The notes under the pieces: generated by a model
What the model saw: only the letters and a program-made list of their open reading frames with translations
Database searches by the model: none
Told to the model about the DNA's origin: nothing
Origin: Nissolia schottii
Lineage: Eukaryota; Streptophyta; Magnoliopsida; Fabales; Fabaceae
Direction: 5' to 3'
Length of the DNA: 64,000 nt
Assembly (NCBI GenBank): GCA_003254905.1
Contig: QANU01029220.1
Location: 1,405,830-1,469,829, forward strand
Program-made: the position numbers and the translations under genes
Part shown: positions 1-11,736 of the stretch, in pieces
Position numbering within the stretch: the first letter of the stretch is position 1
How the letters are laid out: the number at the start of each line of letters is the position of its first letter

Positions 1-1290
1 GAGCTGTACTATCTCAAATTCCCCTTATCTCTGTAATTGTATATAAGCACAATCCATCAATGGAAGAGAACTCAATTCTCATCACAACATAGATTTTAAT
101 ATGTAAGATATACTGTAAACTGGAATTTATATTAACATAATTTGTTAGTATAGTTAACATGTGTCATCCAATCAAGTGTTATTATAGTATGAACGAACTT
201 TTTTGTGGTAGTACGTATGAGAATTAATCACTTTTATTAATGGGTCAATTATAATGATATTACATCAAAACTAATTTTTAATAAATATTTTAAAATATAA
301 TTAAGAATAATAGGATCTATCAAAAGAAAACATTAAATAGAGAGGTGGAAAAAAAATAAAAATAAAAATAAAAGCTTACTCCAGATATACAGGGGTACAA
401 AAATGATTATTTAATTAATATCTATTACTATTATAAACATGTTGAAGCCTTTTTAATCATGATTCTTCAAACTGGATCAGACCGGCTGGAAACCGGTCAT
501 GTGTCTAGTTCGGATGATGCTTCAAAATCACTTCTCCGTTTTCACGTTCTCTTCTTCTTTTCTGTAGTTTGCGTTTCTTTCTCGTTCCAACGTGAGGAAA
601 CCCTTTGTTGTCGTTTCTCGTTCAGTCATTCTCCATCACACTATCCTCCGTCGCATTGTCCTCTTACCTTTATGTTTGTTTATTGTCCTTTCCCGGTGCA
701 TTTCAGTCCTTAGCTATACTCCGTAGGTAACCATCATGGCTCACTCACTTTGATGCTTTTTGTAAATTAGCAAATCAGTTGTTGCTTGTGACTTTTGAAA
801 AGTTGGACTCAAAATAGCGAGGAAACTTACTTTTTATTTGAATTTTGAGCTATGTATGTATATGCCTTGTGAATTTTTAATTTGTAGGTAATGGCATAAT
901 ACTCTGGTTTTTAAATCCAATTTACTATAGACCAGTTCAAACCGGTTGCATCAGTGACTGGTTTGATGCTTGGTCTAGTTTAGAGAACCATGTTTTTATA
1001 ATAAAATTTGTTTTCTAAATATACCCTTATTTTTTTACTTATTCAAATTTCACAAACAGTTAAAAAATTTGAATGAGGTACTTTTCGATTTTTGGTTTAT
1101 CTAACCACCCAAAACTATTTAGAAATTTCACAAACTGCTTATTTGTGCCAGCAACCCCACTAATATAGATAATGTACAAAAAAGAAATTAATATATAAAT
1201 AGAAAGAGGTAACAATGTTGCTAGAGATACAAACATTACAAAACAAAAAAATAAACATTAACACACGCATGATAAACAATATTAAACACA
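1..1290. other. AT-rich intergenic DNA, no gene seen
   Basis: No supported gene. A short open frame at 459-713 has a serine- and phenylalanine-rich translation from pyrimidine-rich DNA and resembles no family I know. Words such as AAACAAACAT and AATGTTTGT begin around 1230 and recur at several other places in the window. Confidence 0.5.
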
Positions 1291-1297
1291 GAGTTCT

Positions 1298-1510
1298 GCT
1301 ACACGTACACAAAAAATCATACACCATACATACACCTCATACTTATATACATAAAGTTTGTGTTTTAACTCATGTAATGTTTGTGCACTTAATTAAGTAT
1401 AGTTGAGAGTATTATTTACAAGTCTGTAATGTTTGTGCACTCGTAAGAATAAAGTTTGTGCATTATTAATGGTGTATGTATGGGTGTATGAAATTGGGTG
1501 TACATGTAGC
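1298..1510. mobile_element. 213-bp MITE-like element, copy 1
   Basis: The ends are inverted repeats of roughly 40 bp: the left starts GCTACACGTACAC and the reverse complement of the right starts GCTACATGTACAC, with matching CATACACC words further in. A second copy of exactly the same length lies in the opposite orientation at 43290-43502. It has no coding capacity. No clear target duplication was found, so the superfamily is unassigned; the surrounding sequence is itself repetitive and may be an older element. Confidence 0.6.
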
Positions 1511-1745
1511 ATTTTTGTTAAACACAGGTGTGTCTATGCACTCACAAAATAGATAAACAAACATCATCAAACACATAAATGAGTAATATTAAATACAAGC
1601 GTGCTAGTGTATTCATAAATGTTTGGTGACAATGTTTGTTTTTATGTTTTGGAATATTTATTTCTCCATTTTATAATGTTTGTTTCTTTGTATGGTGTAC
1701 ATAGAGTGTCGACTTTTGCGGTGCACGAATAGTATTTTTGTTTTT

Positions 1746-2235
1746 TGATACACATGTACAAACTTTTGACCAAAGAAACATACAATAATTTTTGAACAAG
1801 TATGCACAAACTTTCTTACAAATATGCACACACTTTTGAAAAATAAAAAATATCGAATATAATGATAACAAAAATGAAAACTCTTGGATTCATAAATATT
1901 AATATGGAAATGAAAAAAAAATGATGAGAAATTGGGGAAGAAAAGAGAAAAAAAGAGAGTAGAAGAGGTGTATATTAGGACGCGTGAGTTATACAATAGT
2001 TAACAAATTTTAGGTGATACACATGTATAAACTTTTGATCAATTAGACATGCATCAATTTTTGAACAAACATTCACAAACTCTCTTATAAATATGCACAC
2101 ACTTTTAAAAAATAAAAAATATCGAATATGATAGAAACGAAAACGAAACCACTTTGCTTCATAGAGATTAAAATGAAAAAAAATGAAAAATTGAAAAAGA
2201 AAGAGAGAAAAAAATAGAAGAGACACCTATTAAAA
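1746..2235. repeat. Tandem duplication, period about 269 bp
   Basis: Two diverged direct copies begin at 1746 and 2015 with TGATACACATGTA(C/T)AAACTTTTGA. Both run through a TATGCACACACTTTT and AAATATCGAATAT segment into a purine-rich tail. The open frames read on the minus strand here are low-complexity products of this repeat. Confidence 0.6.
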
Positions 2236-2243
2236 AGAGTAAA

Positions 2244-2626
2244 TTGTATAACCATTATGCACTGATTTTAGATTATATGCGCAGCATATCTCACGAGGTA
2301 AATAATGATATTAAGCTTATCCAGAACTGTCAAAATCGCTTACACCCAGCCGCCTTGATAATATCTCGCATTCGCGAACTTTTATCAAAGAATTGGGTGG
2401 TGCATCTTCAACATGTCTTCAGGGAGTCCAACCGAGTTGCTGATTGTCTTGCCAATCTGAGTCACAACCTTGACAACTTTGAGATCATTTATTTTGATGT
2501 GGCTCCGGTGCCTATTCACACATTACTTTTGAATGATCTGATTCAGATCGCGTGGTCTCATAGAGACTAATTTTTGGTTTTCTTTTCTTTTTGGGGTTTA
2601 GTCTCTTCGTCAAAAAAAAAAAAAAA
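2244..2626 (+). mobile_element. LINE 3' remnant: RNase H-like end plus poly-A
   Basis: The open frame at 2244-2570 (108 codons) reads like the C-terminal RNase H-type domain found at the end of plant non-LTR retrotransposons, including the stretch WVVHLQHVFRESNRVADCLAN, in which the RExNxxAD(x)LA pattern is typical of the family. About 40 bp after the stop comes an A-run at roughly 2612-2626, as expected for the 3' tail of a reverse-transcribed LINE. No reverse transcriptase or endonuclease lies upstream, so this is a 5'-truncated dead copy. It lies upstream of the C2-GRAM gene, and no role in that gene's expression is shown. Confidence 0.7.
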
Positions 2627-2639
2627 TTAGTGGTTGCTT

Positions 2640-3401
2640 CCCACAGTCATACGCGCCATGGCTAAAAAAGTTGAACAAAATGGGACACAAAAACAAAATA
2701 TAAATAAATAAAATAAAATAAAACAAAAAAAAAGTTCATTTACTTTTCAAGTTACAAACTTCAATTGGCAACTACCTCTTCACTTTCCATTTTTTTCACA
2801 TCCAATTATTTTTTCAATTTCTTTTCTACCGTCATTCAATCATTCAATTCATTTCCGTCTACTGGTTCAATCAATGTCTCTCTGATTATCCACTCTCAAA
2901 AACCTTCACTTTTTTTTTTTGTTTTTTGTTTTTTTTTCCATTTTTTCCCTCTTTGACAATTTTTCTGCTTCTTTCTGCGTTGTTTCTTTCAACCATTCAT
3001 GTTGAATTTGTAAACGTAACAAAAAATAATAATTTTGAATTAACAAGACTTGGATCAACAGTTTCCGTAGTTCTTGGCAGAACCATGATTTAATTTTTCT
3101 TCATATAAGCTTTCTTCCGATTCATGGGTTAGTTTTTCTTCCTTCTGTTCACTGCTTTTGACCTGTGTTGATTTTTCTTGTTCTGGGTTTTATCACTTCC
3201 CCTTGTTCGTTCATTCAATTTCTGCAGTGTCCCATTTATTGTATAGTACTCATTTTTTCTTCCCCTTCTGCTTACACTGCATTCCCCTTTTGGAAAATCT
3301 TTCTGGGGTGCCCTTTAGAATCAGCAGAAAAAAGTTCACATTTTTAGCTCAAGATTCTTGTACCCTTTTGAGGGTTTTCTTTTTTATTTTTTTGCTGCGT
3401 A
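2640..3401 (+). promoter_or_regulatory. Upstream and 5' leader region of the C2-GRAM gene
   Basis: Pyrimidine-rich DNA (long T and TTC runs from about 2760) leads into the start codon at 3402, as in many plant leaders. I cannot fix the transcription start. The open frames at 2765-2956 and 3158-3427 lie in this leader and have low-complexity translations, so I do not call them genes. Confidence 0.35.
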
Positions 3402-6400
3402 ATGAAGCTTGTGGTTCGTGTGATTGAGGCAAAGAACTTGCCACCTACGGATCCCAATGGATTGAGTGACCCATATGTGAGGTTGCAGTTGGGGAGGCAG
3501 AGGCACAAGACCAAGGTGATCAAGAAGAGCTTGAATCCGAGGTGGGATGAAGAGTTCAGCTTTAGGGTCGATGACCTCAATGAAGAGCTTGTTATCTCTG
3601 TCATGGATGAAGACAAGTTCTTCAATGATGACTTTGTGGGTCAACTCAGGGTGCCGATATCACTTGTTTTTGATGAGGAGATCAAGTCCCTTGGCACTGC
3701 TTGGTACTCTTTGCAGCCAAAGAGCAAGAAGTCCAAGAACAAGGAATCCGGTGTGTTTTATGCTGCTAAACTGAATTATATAGTAGTTTAATGATTACCT
3801 TATCTAGCATTTATGTTGCCAAGTTTAGTTTAGGCTGGTACTTGCATCATGTCTAATTTGGTACTTAAGATCTTACATCTCAAAAGGCCATTTGTCTTTT
3901 TGGAAAATAATGTGCTCATTAACTGTGAAGATGAATATATGTATCAATCATGATTCTGCTGCTATTTTGAGCTTGAGTTCTGGCATTTATTTTCTTTTTC
4001 TTGCCAGATGAGGTTTGTTTCAGTTCTTACCTTACCTAGCATTTACGCGGCGAAGTTTAGTTTAGGACTCCCTCCTTGTAGTAATGTCATATTTGTTTTG
4101 TAGTTAATATATGTTATATGACTGATAAGATGGTGGTACTTGCATCATGTCTAATTGGATCCTTAGGATCTTACGTCTCAAAAGGCTATTTGTTGCTAGT
4201 CTTTTGGAAAATAACGTGCTCATTAACTATGACATGAATGTATGATGAATCATTATTCAGCTGCTGTTTTGAACCTGGGTTCTGGCGTTTAATTTCTTTT
4301 TCTTGACAGGTGAGGTTCGTTTGAGTATATATTTTTCACAAAAGAATGTGGCCACGGATAATGGTGATCAATTGTTTTTCCCAAGAAAGATAGCTGATGC
4401 AGTCACCGAGTCGCCTTCAAGGTCTTCCACTGGCTATTCAAGCTCGTCTTCTCCTTCAAGGGAAGAAATTACATCTAAGGATGAGAAATCCAGCAATCAG
4501 AAAACGCTCACTGGCAGAATTGCTCAAATTTTTAATAAAGGTTCTGATGTGCCTTCAACCCCGACCCGTAGAAGCTTTGAGTCAGACCAATCTGAAATTA
4601 TTAAAGCCGAAGTTAGTGAGATCAAGACTGACGATCAGTCCTCTAATGAAACTTTTGAAGAAGCTATGAGGAAAATTCAGTCTGCCGATCAAGGAAGTGA
4701 AATTCCTGGCAATTTACCAGGAGGGGTGTTTGCCGATCAACTATATGTCATTGCACCTGAAGACTTGAACACGTTACTGTTTTCGTCTGATTCAGATTTT
4801 CTCAAGTCATTGGCAGATATACAGGGTACTACAGAACTGCAAATAGGATCTTGGAAGTTTGAGAATGGCGGAGAGAGCTTGAAAAGATTAGTTACTTACA
4901 CCAAGGCTCCCAGCAAGTTAATTAAGGCCGTCAAAGCCTATGAGGACCACACATATTTAAAAGCTGATGGGAAGAACTTTGCTGTTCTGGCCAGTGTCAG
5001 CACTCCCGATGTTGTGTATGGGAGCACCTTTAGGGTAGAAGTACTCTATATGATCACCCCTGGACCAGAGTTGCCGTCAGGAGAACAGTGTTCACATCTG
5101 GTTATATCGTGGCGAATGAATTTTCTGCAGAGCACCATGATGAAAGGAATGATAGAAAATGGGGCTAGGCAAGGTATGAAGGAAAGCTTTGATCAGTATA
5201 CCAGTTTGTTGTCTCAGACCCTTAAACCTGTTGATCCAAAGGATCTTAGTTCCAATAAGGAACAAGCTTTGGCATCATTACAAGCAGAGCCACAGTCAGA
5301 TCGGAAGCTGGCAGTGCAGTATTTTGCTAACTTCACAGTGGTGTCAACATTTTTCATGGGGTTGTATGTCCTTGTGCACATTTGGCTGGCTGCACCTAGC
5401 ACAGTTCAAGGGCTTGAGTTTGTTGGACTTGACTTGCCAGATTCAATTGGTGAATTGATTGTTTGTGCTGTCCTGGTTCTTCAGTGTGAACGCATGCTGG
5501 GATTAATCTCACGCTTCATACAGGCCAGAGCACAAAAGGGTAATCTCACACTGAACAGACTTAGATACTTACTGTGTTTTCAATCTATATCCTTTATCTC
5601 CCTGATCTAGTGTTGCTTTTAGTGAAGTGTCCATGAAATTGTTTCTCTCTTTTGTCTTAGTTAATGGTTTACATTTGCATATTTTGGTGCTTATATAGAT
5701 TTTTTTGTGCCTTTAAAATATTAGGTAGTGATCACGGAATTAAAGCACAAGGAGATGGGTGGTTGCTAACTGTTGCCTTAATTGAAGGAAGCAATATAGC
5801 TTCTGTTCATTCTAGTGGTTTCTCGGATCCATATGTGGTGTTTACATGCAATGGGAAAACAAGAACCAGCTCAATCAAGTTCCAGAAATCTGATCCTTTA
5901 TGGAATGGTAAATATCATGTCGTCATTTATCCTTTTCTGTGCTTATGACTCAAATTTGAATCTCCCACTCCAGTGATCTTTTACACACAACTCTATTTCT
6001 TCCTTACATGTGATCTTGATTGTTGCACCATTAATTGGTTTTTTATGTTAAGAGCATCGTCCATCTTTGCAGAAATTTTTGAATTTGATGCTATGGATGA
6101 TCCTCCTTCTGTCCTGGATGTGGAAGTTTATGATTTTGATGGACCTTTTGATGAAGCGGTGTCTCTAGGACATGCTGAAATCAATTTTCTAAAAGCAAAC
6201 ATCTCAGATCTTGCTGATATATGGGTTCCACTTGAAGGAAAGTTGGCTCTGGCTTGTCAGTCTAAGTTGCACTTGAGAATTTTCTTGGACAACACTAGAG
6301 GGGCCAATGTTGCAAAACACTATTTAAGTAAAATGGAGAAAGAGGTGGGGAAGAAGGTATGTAAAAACATCATTTCGTGTATTTGAATTGTACTCTTATT

Positions 6401-8502
6401 TTGTCACCCTCCTTTCTGGCTAATTTTTTCTTAATTTTAAAAATTATAGATTAATATGCGGTCTCCTCAAACAAATTCAGCCTTTCAGAAACTCTTTGGC
6501 CTTCCACCTGAGGAATTTCTCATCAATGACTTCACCTGTCATTTGAAAAGAAAAATGCCGCTGCAGGTGTGGTTTGTGTGTTGTGTGATATCGAATTTAA
6601 CCGTCAATATTTCTATTGTGGTGTTAACTGGTACATGATTCTCTAGTATTACCTCATCAGGTTGCCAATGTTTCTCTGTAGGGCCGCCTATTCCTTTCAG
6701 CAAGAATAATTGGATTCCATGCAAATTTGTTCGGAAACAAAACGAAATTCTTTTTGCTTTGGGCGGATATTGAAGACATTCAGGTCGTTCCCCCTACATT
6801 TTCATCAATGGGGAGTCCAATAATTGTCATAACTCTTCGGCCAGGTAGAGGTATGGATGCAAGGCATGGTGCCAAAACGCAAGACGAACAAGGCAGGCTG
6901 AAGTTCCATTTCCAGTCCTTTGTGTCTTTCAATGTTGCACACAGGTAGGCAAGAGACATTTTATGATATCTTATGCACTTATTTATTATATATGCAAGTT
7001 GTATGGAAATCTTTTCTGTTCTGTCCAACATTTTTTCCTGTGTTACCCTGTCCATCAGGGTATGTTACAACTCCGATATACTTTTATTTTGGTTGATAAT
7101 AGGTTCTTATGTTGAGTTTAGTCCTTTGATGCATTATGTTAAAGATGTCAGCATTGGCATTTCGCAATTACAACTCTTTTGTTTGATTCATATATGGATG
7201 TTCCAATGAATCTTGCCGACTTCTATTGGGATCTTGAGAGTCTGTAGCTTACTCAGTATTATATCCAATTGTAATCTCATGGAAAGTGTGAAAGTAATTC
7301 GCATAATTCGTTGCAAATAAATTTCATATCTTTCATTTACCCAGTCTTAGAAGATCAAGTTACTTAGTGGTGAAATAGGATGACAAAGCCAATCCATTTT
7401 TAATGATTTTATGGGGAGGAAGGCATGGTTCCATAATTTTATGGTTGGAAATATCAGGCAATGTTTCCTTTCACTTATATTTGGTTCTCATTTTTCATTC
7501 AACCATAGTTGCTTCTCAACTGCCACTACTGTAGATTTTGGTCTGAAAAATTGTTACAGCCAAAAACTTGAGGCATTTCTCGGTCATTTAGCATCTCGCA
7601 AGATGATCATCCATATTCATAATTTAAAGAAATTATAAAGTATTTCGCTGCTGATGTAGGACTATCATGGCTCTCTGGAAGGCCAGATCCCTGACTCCTG
7701 AACAGAAGGTCCAGTTAGTTGAAGAAGAATCTGAAACCAAAAGCCTTGGTAGTGAAGAGAGTGGAGCGTTCCTTGGCCTCGATGATGTTAGCATGTCCGA
7801 GATTCATTCTTGCACTCTTCCAATTCCTGTAAAATCTCTCTCTCTCTCTACATTTCTACTGATCCGTCTATGTTACACTATTTGTACAACCTTACAAATG
7901 TTGCTGTTTGATTATAGTTCTTTTCATTTAAATTACTTCAGGCCAATTTCTTCATGGAGGTATTTAGTGGTGGTGATTTGGACCGTCGGGTCATGGAAAA
8001 GTCTGGTTGCCTTAATTATTCGTATACCCCTTGGGTATCAGAGAACGCCGAAGTCTCTGAGAGGGCGGTGTACTACAAATTCGAGAAGCGTATTTCACGC
8101 TATAGAGGTGAAGTGACAAGTACTCAGCAGAGATCTCCCCTTCCGGATGGAAAAGGTTGGCTTTTGGAAGAGGTTATGAACCTTCATGGAGTTCCTCTTG
8201 GTGATTATTTCAATGTGAGTATTGTTTCTGTGATTTTCCTTTTTTTTGTCTACCCTATATTGTTTTTTCATCTCCGGCACCAATTGAGTAGCGTCTCCTA
8301 TATTCCACAGGTACACCTACGCTACCAAGTTGAGGATTTACCCCAAAAGGCAAAGGGATGTAAAGTGCTTGTGTTCTTTGGAGTAGAATGGCTGAAAAGC
8401 ACAAAGCATCAGAAAAGGATTACAAAGAACATCCTACAAAACCTACAGGAACGCATAATGGTGACCTTCAGTCTAGCTGAGAAGGAGCTTTTACCGAAAT
8501 AG
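3402..8502 (+). CDS. C2, GRAM and double VASt domain protein (At1g03370-like)
   Basis: Nine exons: 3402-3750, 4310-5539, 5725-5907, 6073-6356, 6450-6566, 6682-6944, 7660-7828, 7942-8214, 8311-8502. All junctions are GT-AG and in phase; the product is 1019 residues, close to the roughly 1020 of the Arabidopsis relative. Order seen: first C2 domain at residues 1-100 (DPNGLSDPYV), serine-rich linker, first VASt domain about 253-425 (PGGVFAD), two hydrophobic segments about 450-515, second C2 about 535-670 (SGFSDPYVVF), GRAM about 690-820 (FQKLFGLPPEEFLINDF), and second VASt about 866-1019 (GCLNYSYTPW, EVTSTQQ, WLKSTKHQKRITKNI). The family is expected to act at membranes: C2 and GRAM bind lipids, and VASt is the StAR-like sterol-transfer fold of membrane-contact proteins. 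A lipid-transfer role here is inference. Intron 1 and the stop region carry duplications, listed separately. Confidence 0.9.
3793..4325 (+). repeat. Duplicated 3' end of C2-GRAM intron 1 with decoy acceptor
   Basis: Two direct copies begin near 3793 and 4025 (ACCTTA(T/C)CTAGCATTTA) and share TACTTGCATCATGTCTAATT and CTCATTAACT. Both end in a pyrimidine tract plus acceptor: TTCTTGCCAG then ATGAGGTTTG at 4007, and TTCTTGACAG then GTGAGGTTCG at 4309. The second is the working junction, because exon 2 continues openly only from there. The first would run into an in-frame TAG within about a dozen codons. Confidence 0.8.
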
Positions 8503-8548
8503 CGAGACCTTTAGTCTAGCCTAGAAGGAGCTTTTACCGAAATAGCGA
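8463..8548 (+). repeat. 43-bp tandem duplication across the C2-GRAM stop codon
   Basis: Unit 8463-8505 holds the last coding bases, the TAG and three following bases. Unit 8506-8548 repeats it with three substitutions. As 43 is not a multiple of three and the TAG of the first unit is kept, the protein end is unchanged and the second unit is 3' UTR. Confidence 0.9.
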
Positions 8549-10202
8549 ATGAATCTTTGTGGATTTGACTTGCCCCACAAGCATGGGAACTAGCTGATAT
8601 TCCTAATGTTATTTCCAATCAAGGCCTTGGACCGGAACATGAGATGGATCATGTTATAAGGTTCATGTTATTGTTGCTGTTTGGGGTTGGTTTTGCACGA
8701 CAAATCCTAACTCATTGGATATCAAGTGAAACAAACCTGCTATTGGAGTAACATGTGGGGGTTGGATGTTACCTTTTTACATATTGCCAAAGTCTGTTCT
8801 TCCAACAAAAGATTAGTGATAGGAGAGAGATTACTTAATTGTTCCATTGTAAATGACTAGTATGACTCTGGTAGAAGATACTCATATTGCTCATAGGTGA
8901 TGAACATGTGACTTTGGCCATGTAGGAAATGTTGTAAACCATTTTTGGCCCTATTATTTCTCATATATTGATTTGTTAAAACTTAGAAAACATTCAATTT
9001 ATTATGAAATTACATTGTTTTTTGTCATGTATAACTTACATTGATTGTTGAGTATCTAACACGGCATTCTACTTTTATTCTGGTTTATTAGTTATTCGAC
9101 GTTTGGTCAACAGAGACACAGAACAAATAAAGGCGTTGAATTAGACGAAATAAATTACAAAGTTGTGTGTCTGTGAGAAAGAACTTTTGAGAGCTGAAAT
9201 CGGTTTTATGAGCTATTTGAGCTATGGCATGAAATCATACATGCATACAGTGTGGAAGTTTGAGGTTTCACTGTTTAAATTGTTGAGGCTTGTGGAATGA
9301 GACCACTTTCACTTTTCTAATTTCTTTTTGAAATTACAAAAATAGTGAATAAATAATTTTTGTATGAATGGCATGTAAACACAAAAAGACACCGAGATTG
9401 TAAAGCTATGCAATTGCTTACACGTAAATTTATGGGAAAAAGTGTTATTATGGTGCAATGATTTGGTGACAAAAACTAGATCTAAATAAATTAAACTATG
9501 ATGTTAAGCCTCGTATTTTAAAATAATGCGAATTTGATTCTTATAGCCAATGTGAAGATCACTTTGACAAGTGACCACTCAATGTGAGAATTACAAGAGG
9601 GCTTGCAATTTTATGATGTAGGGGCTTTGGTGAAAATATCTATATGTGACGGATGACGAGCGAGAAGATGTGTGCCGAGACCACAATTTTACAATGATAT
9701 GGAGGTTTCAGTAAAAATATGTGTATTATTTAAGGGAGGGTGGCATGTGACAAGATACGGGGATTAAGAGAAAATGTAATTTATTATTAATATATAAATT
9801 ATGAACACTTTAGTCTATAATTTTTAAAATGTGTAATCAATATCTAGTCTTTTTTAAATGTGCACTTTAATCTTGTGATTAAATTTCTGTCTATTGATAA
9901 CAAAAAGTAAATGCACTGTACCCTCTACGCCCCCATGTAACCTATCAATCATGTATACTTAAACCAAAAAGTAAAAAATAAGTTACTCCTACCATAAATT
10001 TTCTTGACTAAAGTTGACATTTTATGATGTGTTTATGAATTTTATTTTATAGGAAAATAAAAAAAATTCAACAAAATTATAATTAAATCTCTCAAATTTT
10101 TTTCCTTCTGTCCAAAAAAAAAACCCTCAAAAACACACCCTTAAAAAACTCTAGTGATCGAGTTATACACTTTTTTTGATTAAGCAATCCATAGGAACTA
10201 AA
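8549..10202. other. 3' UTR and intergenic DNA, no gene seen
   Basis: The first few hundred bases are probably the 3' UTR of the C2-GRAM gene; no polyadenylation site can be fixed. The rest is AT-rich and has no open frame of note and no element with recognisable ends. Confidence 0.5.
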
Positions 10203-10991
10203 GTGCAAATTAGGGCTGTCAAAATGAGCTCCACCCATTTACTCGATTAAATGGACGCATTTTACATGCAAAAAATAAGTCCGTGAAAATTTGAAAAAAA
10301 ATTAGTTCGGCCCATTTAGGCTCGCCGGCTAGCCCATGAGCCCGTGAATTTTTTTTATTTATAAAAAAATCAAATTTTAAAAAGTTTTATTTTGGACTCT
10401 AAATTTTATTTTGGATTTTAAGAGTTTATTTATAATTGAGCATGTTTAACTATTTATTATACTTAACTACTTAATTATATTTATACTGTTATACAACGGA
10501 AGTGCTATGACATATATATTGATAAATTTTGCATTTTATTCTTTCAATGAGTGTCTACGCCCTACAAGTTGATATATACTTTCAAACCTTATTTATTATT
10601 GATTAATCTACTAGAAAGAGTTCCAATTATGTTTTTGATCAATAATATAACAGTACTCACATCAATGTTATATGCCTTCATTTAATTAATGAAAGTTGTA
10701 TTAATTCATGAATCGATTTCAAATAATATTTGAAAGCATTTGATATCTTTCAAGCAAGATAGTTGAAGGAACAAAAAATATAATATAATATCTCAATCAA
10801 CCATTTAAACTATTTCTTTCTAATTAATTAATAGATAGACGACAAAAAATAATTAAAAATAATCGTGCATACTTATTCACAACTTTGTATTTAAATTATA
10901 AAAAATAGATCAAAATTTTAATTCATTCCGTTTAGGCCCGCAGGCCAGGCCTAAACGGGTCGCCCCGGCCCGTTTGACACCTAGTGCAAAT
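10203..10991. mobile_element. Non-autonomous hAT-type element with 8-bp target duplication
   Basis: The element is 10211-10983 (773 bp). It begins TAGGGCTGTCAAA and its other end, reverse-complemented, begins TAGGTGTCAAACGGGCC, giving short imperfect terminal inverted repeats. GTGCAAAT flanks it on both sides (10203-10210 and 10984-10991), the 8-bp duplication expected of hAT transposition. The ends are rich in GGCCCG words and the middle is AT-rich, a pattern common in a widespread plant non-autonomous hAT group. It has no transposase and lies about 0.75 kb upstream of the NIPP1-like start codon. Confidence 0.85.
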
Positions 10992-11189
10992 CATTATAGT
11001 TTAGGGGCAAAATAATTTTTCTTTTTTTCATATTATTTATTACACCCATATAAGATAAGGATAAGTTGGTCATGGACATGATTGACATTCGGTCTAAATT
11101 GAGGGATAAATAAGTAATAACATATTTATGAAAATGTAAATAGCAATTACATTATAATTGGGGAAAATTAATTAAAAACTTATTTAGCA

Positions 11190-11736
11190 GCGCACTCACT
11201 CTCTCTCTCTCTCTCTCCCCACAACTTCACAAAGACGCAGCGTTCTGAAGCCCTAATCGGTGCGATTCTCTAACTCCCCATTTCCCCCAATCAATCTATG
11301 AAACTAAGAAAAATTTTCACTTTTTAATTTACATTCTGGAATGTGATTTTGACTTCGAAACCAGACTTCATTTTGCTCTTTGAATTGTTAGGATTATAAT
11401 CATATACCGTGTTAGATTCGTCCCCAAATTGATTTCATCAATTACTTTATATTCTCAGTCTAGGGCAAAATGATTCATTTATTTTTATTCCTGATTACAT
11501 TTAATTTCGTTTGAAAATTTTCCTGTGTTGTGATATCTTTTCTCATTCACCAGATTTTTGGGGCTATATACAAAGAGAGCTTTGTAGCACGATCTTTCTG
11601 TGGAGCAAGAGGGTTTTGTTACATTGCTTGTTTTGCTGTTCCAATTGATGTAGTGGTGGTGGCACTGTGATGCAAAACTTGTTTTGTTGAGCTCATAGAG
11701 AAAGAGCTCATCAACTAAGACCAATTTGAAACAGAA
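11190..11736 (+). promoter_or_regulatory. 5' leader region of the NIPP1-like gene with a CT microsatellite
   Basis: A (CT)n run at about 11199-11217 is followed by ACAACTTCACAAAGACGCAG and CCCTAATC words typical of plant leaders. A 5' UTR intron is possible, but I cannot place its ends with confidence. The start codon at 11737 is the first ATG of the long frame. Confidence 0.4.

Noticed and set aside
1658-2226. Minus-strand frames of 60-112 codons
   Set aside because: Products of the 269-bp tandem duplication; paired frames simply mirror the two repeat copies.
3158-3427. Open frame overlapping the start of the C2-GRAM gene
   Set aside because: Different frame, low-complexity translation from a T-rich leader; the C2 domain frame explains the region.
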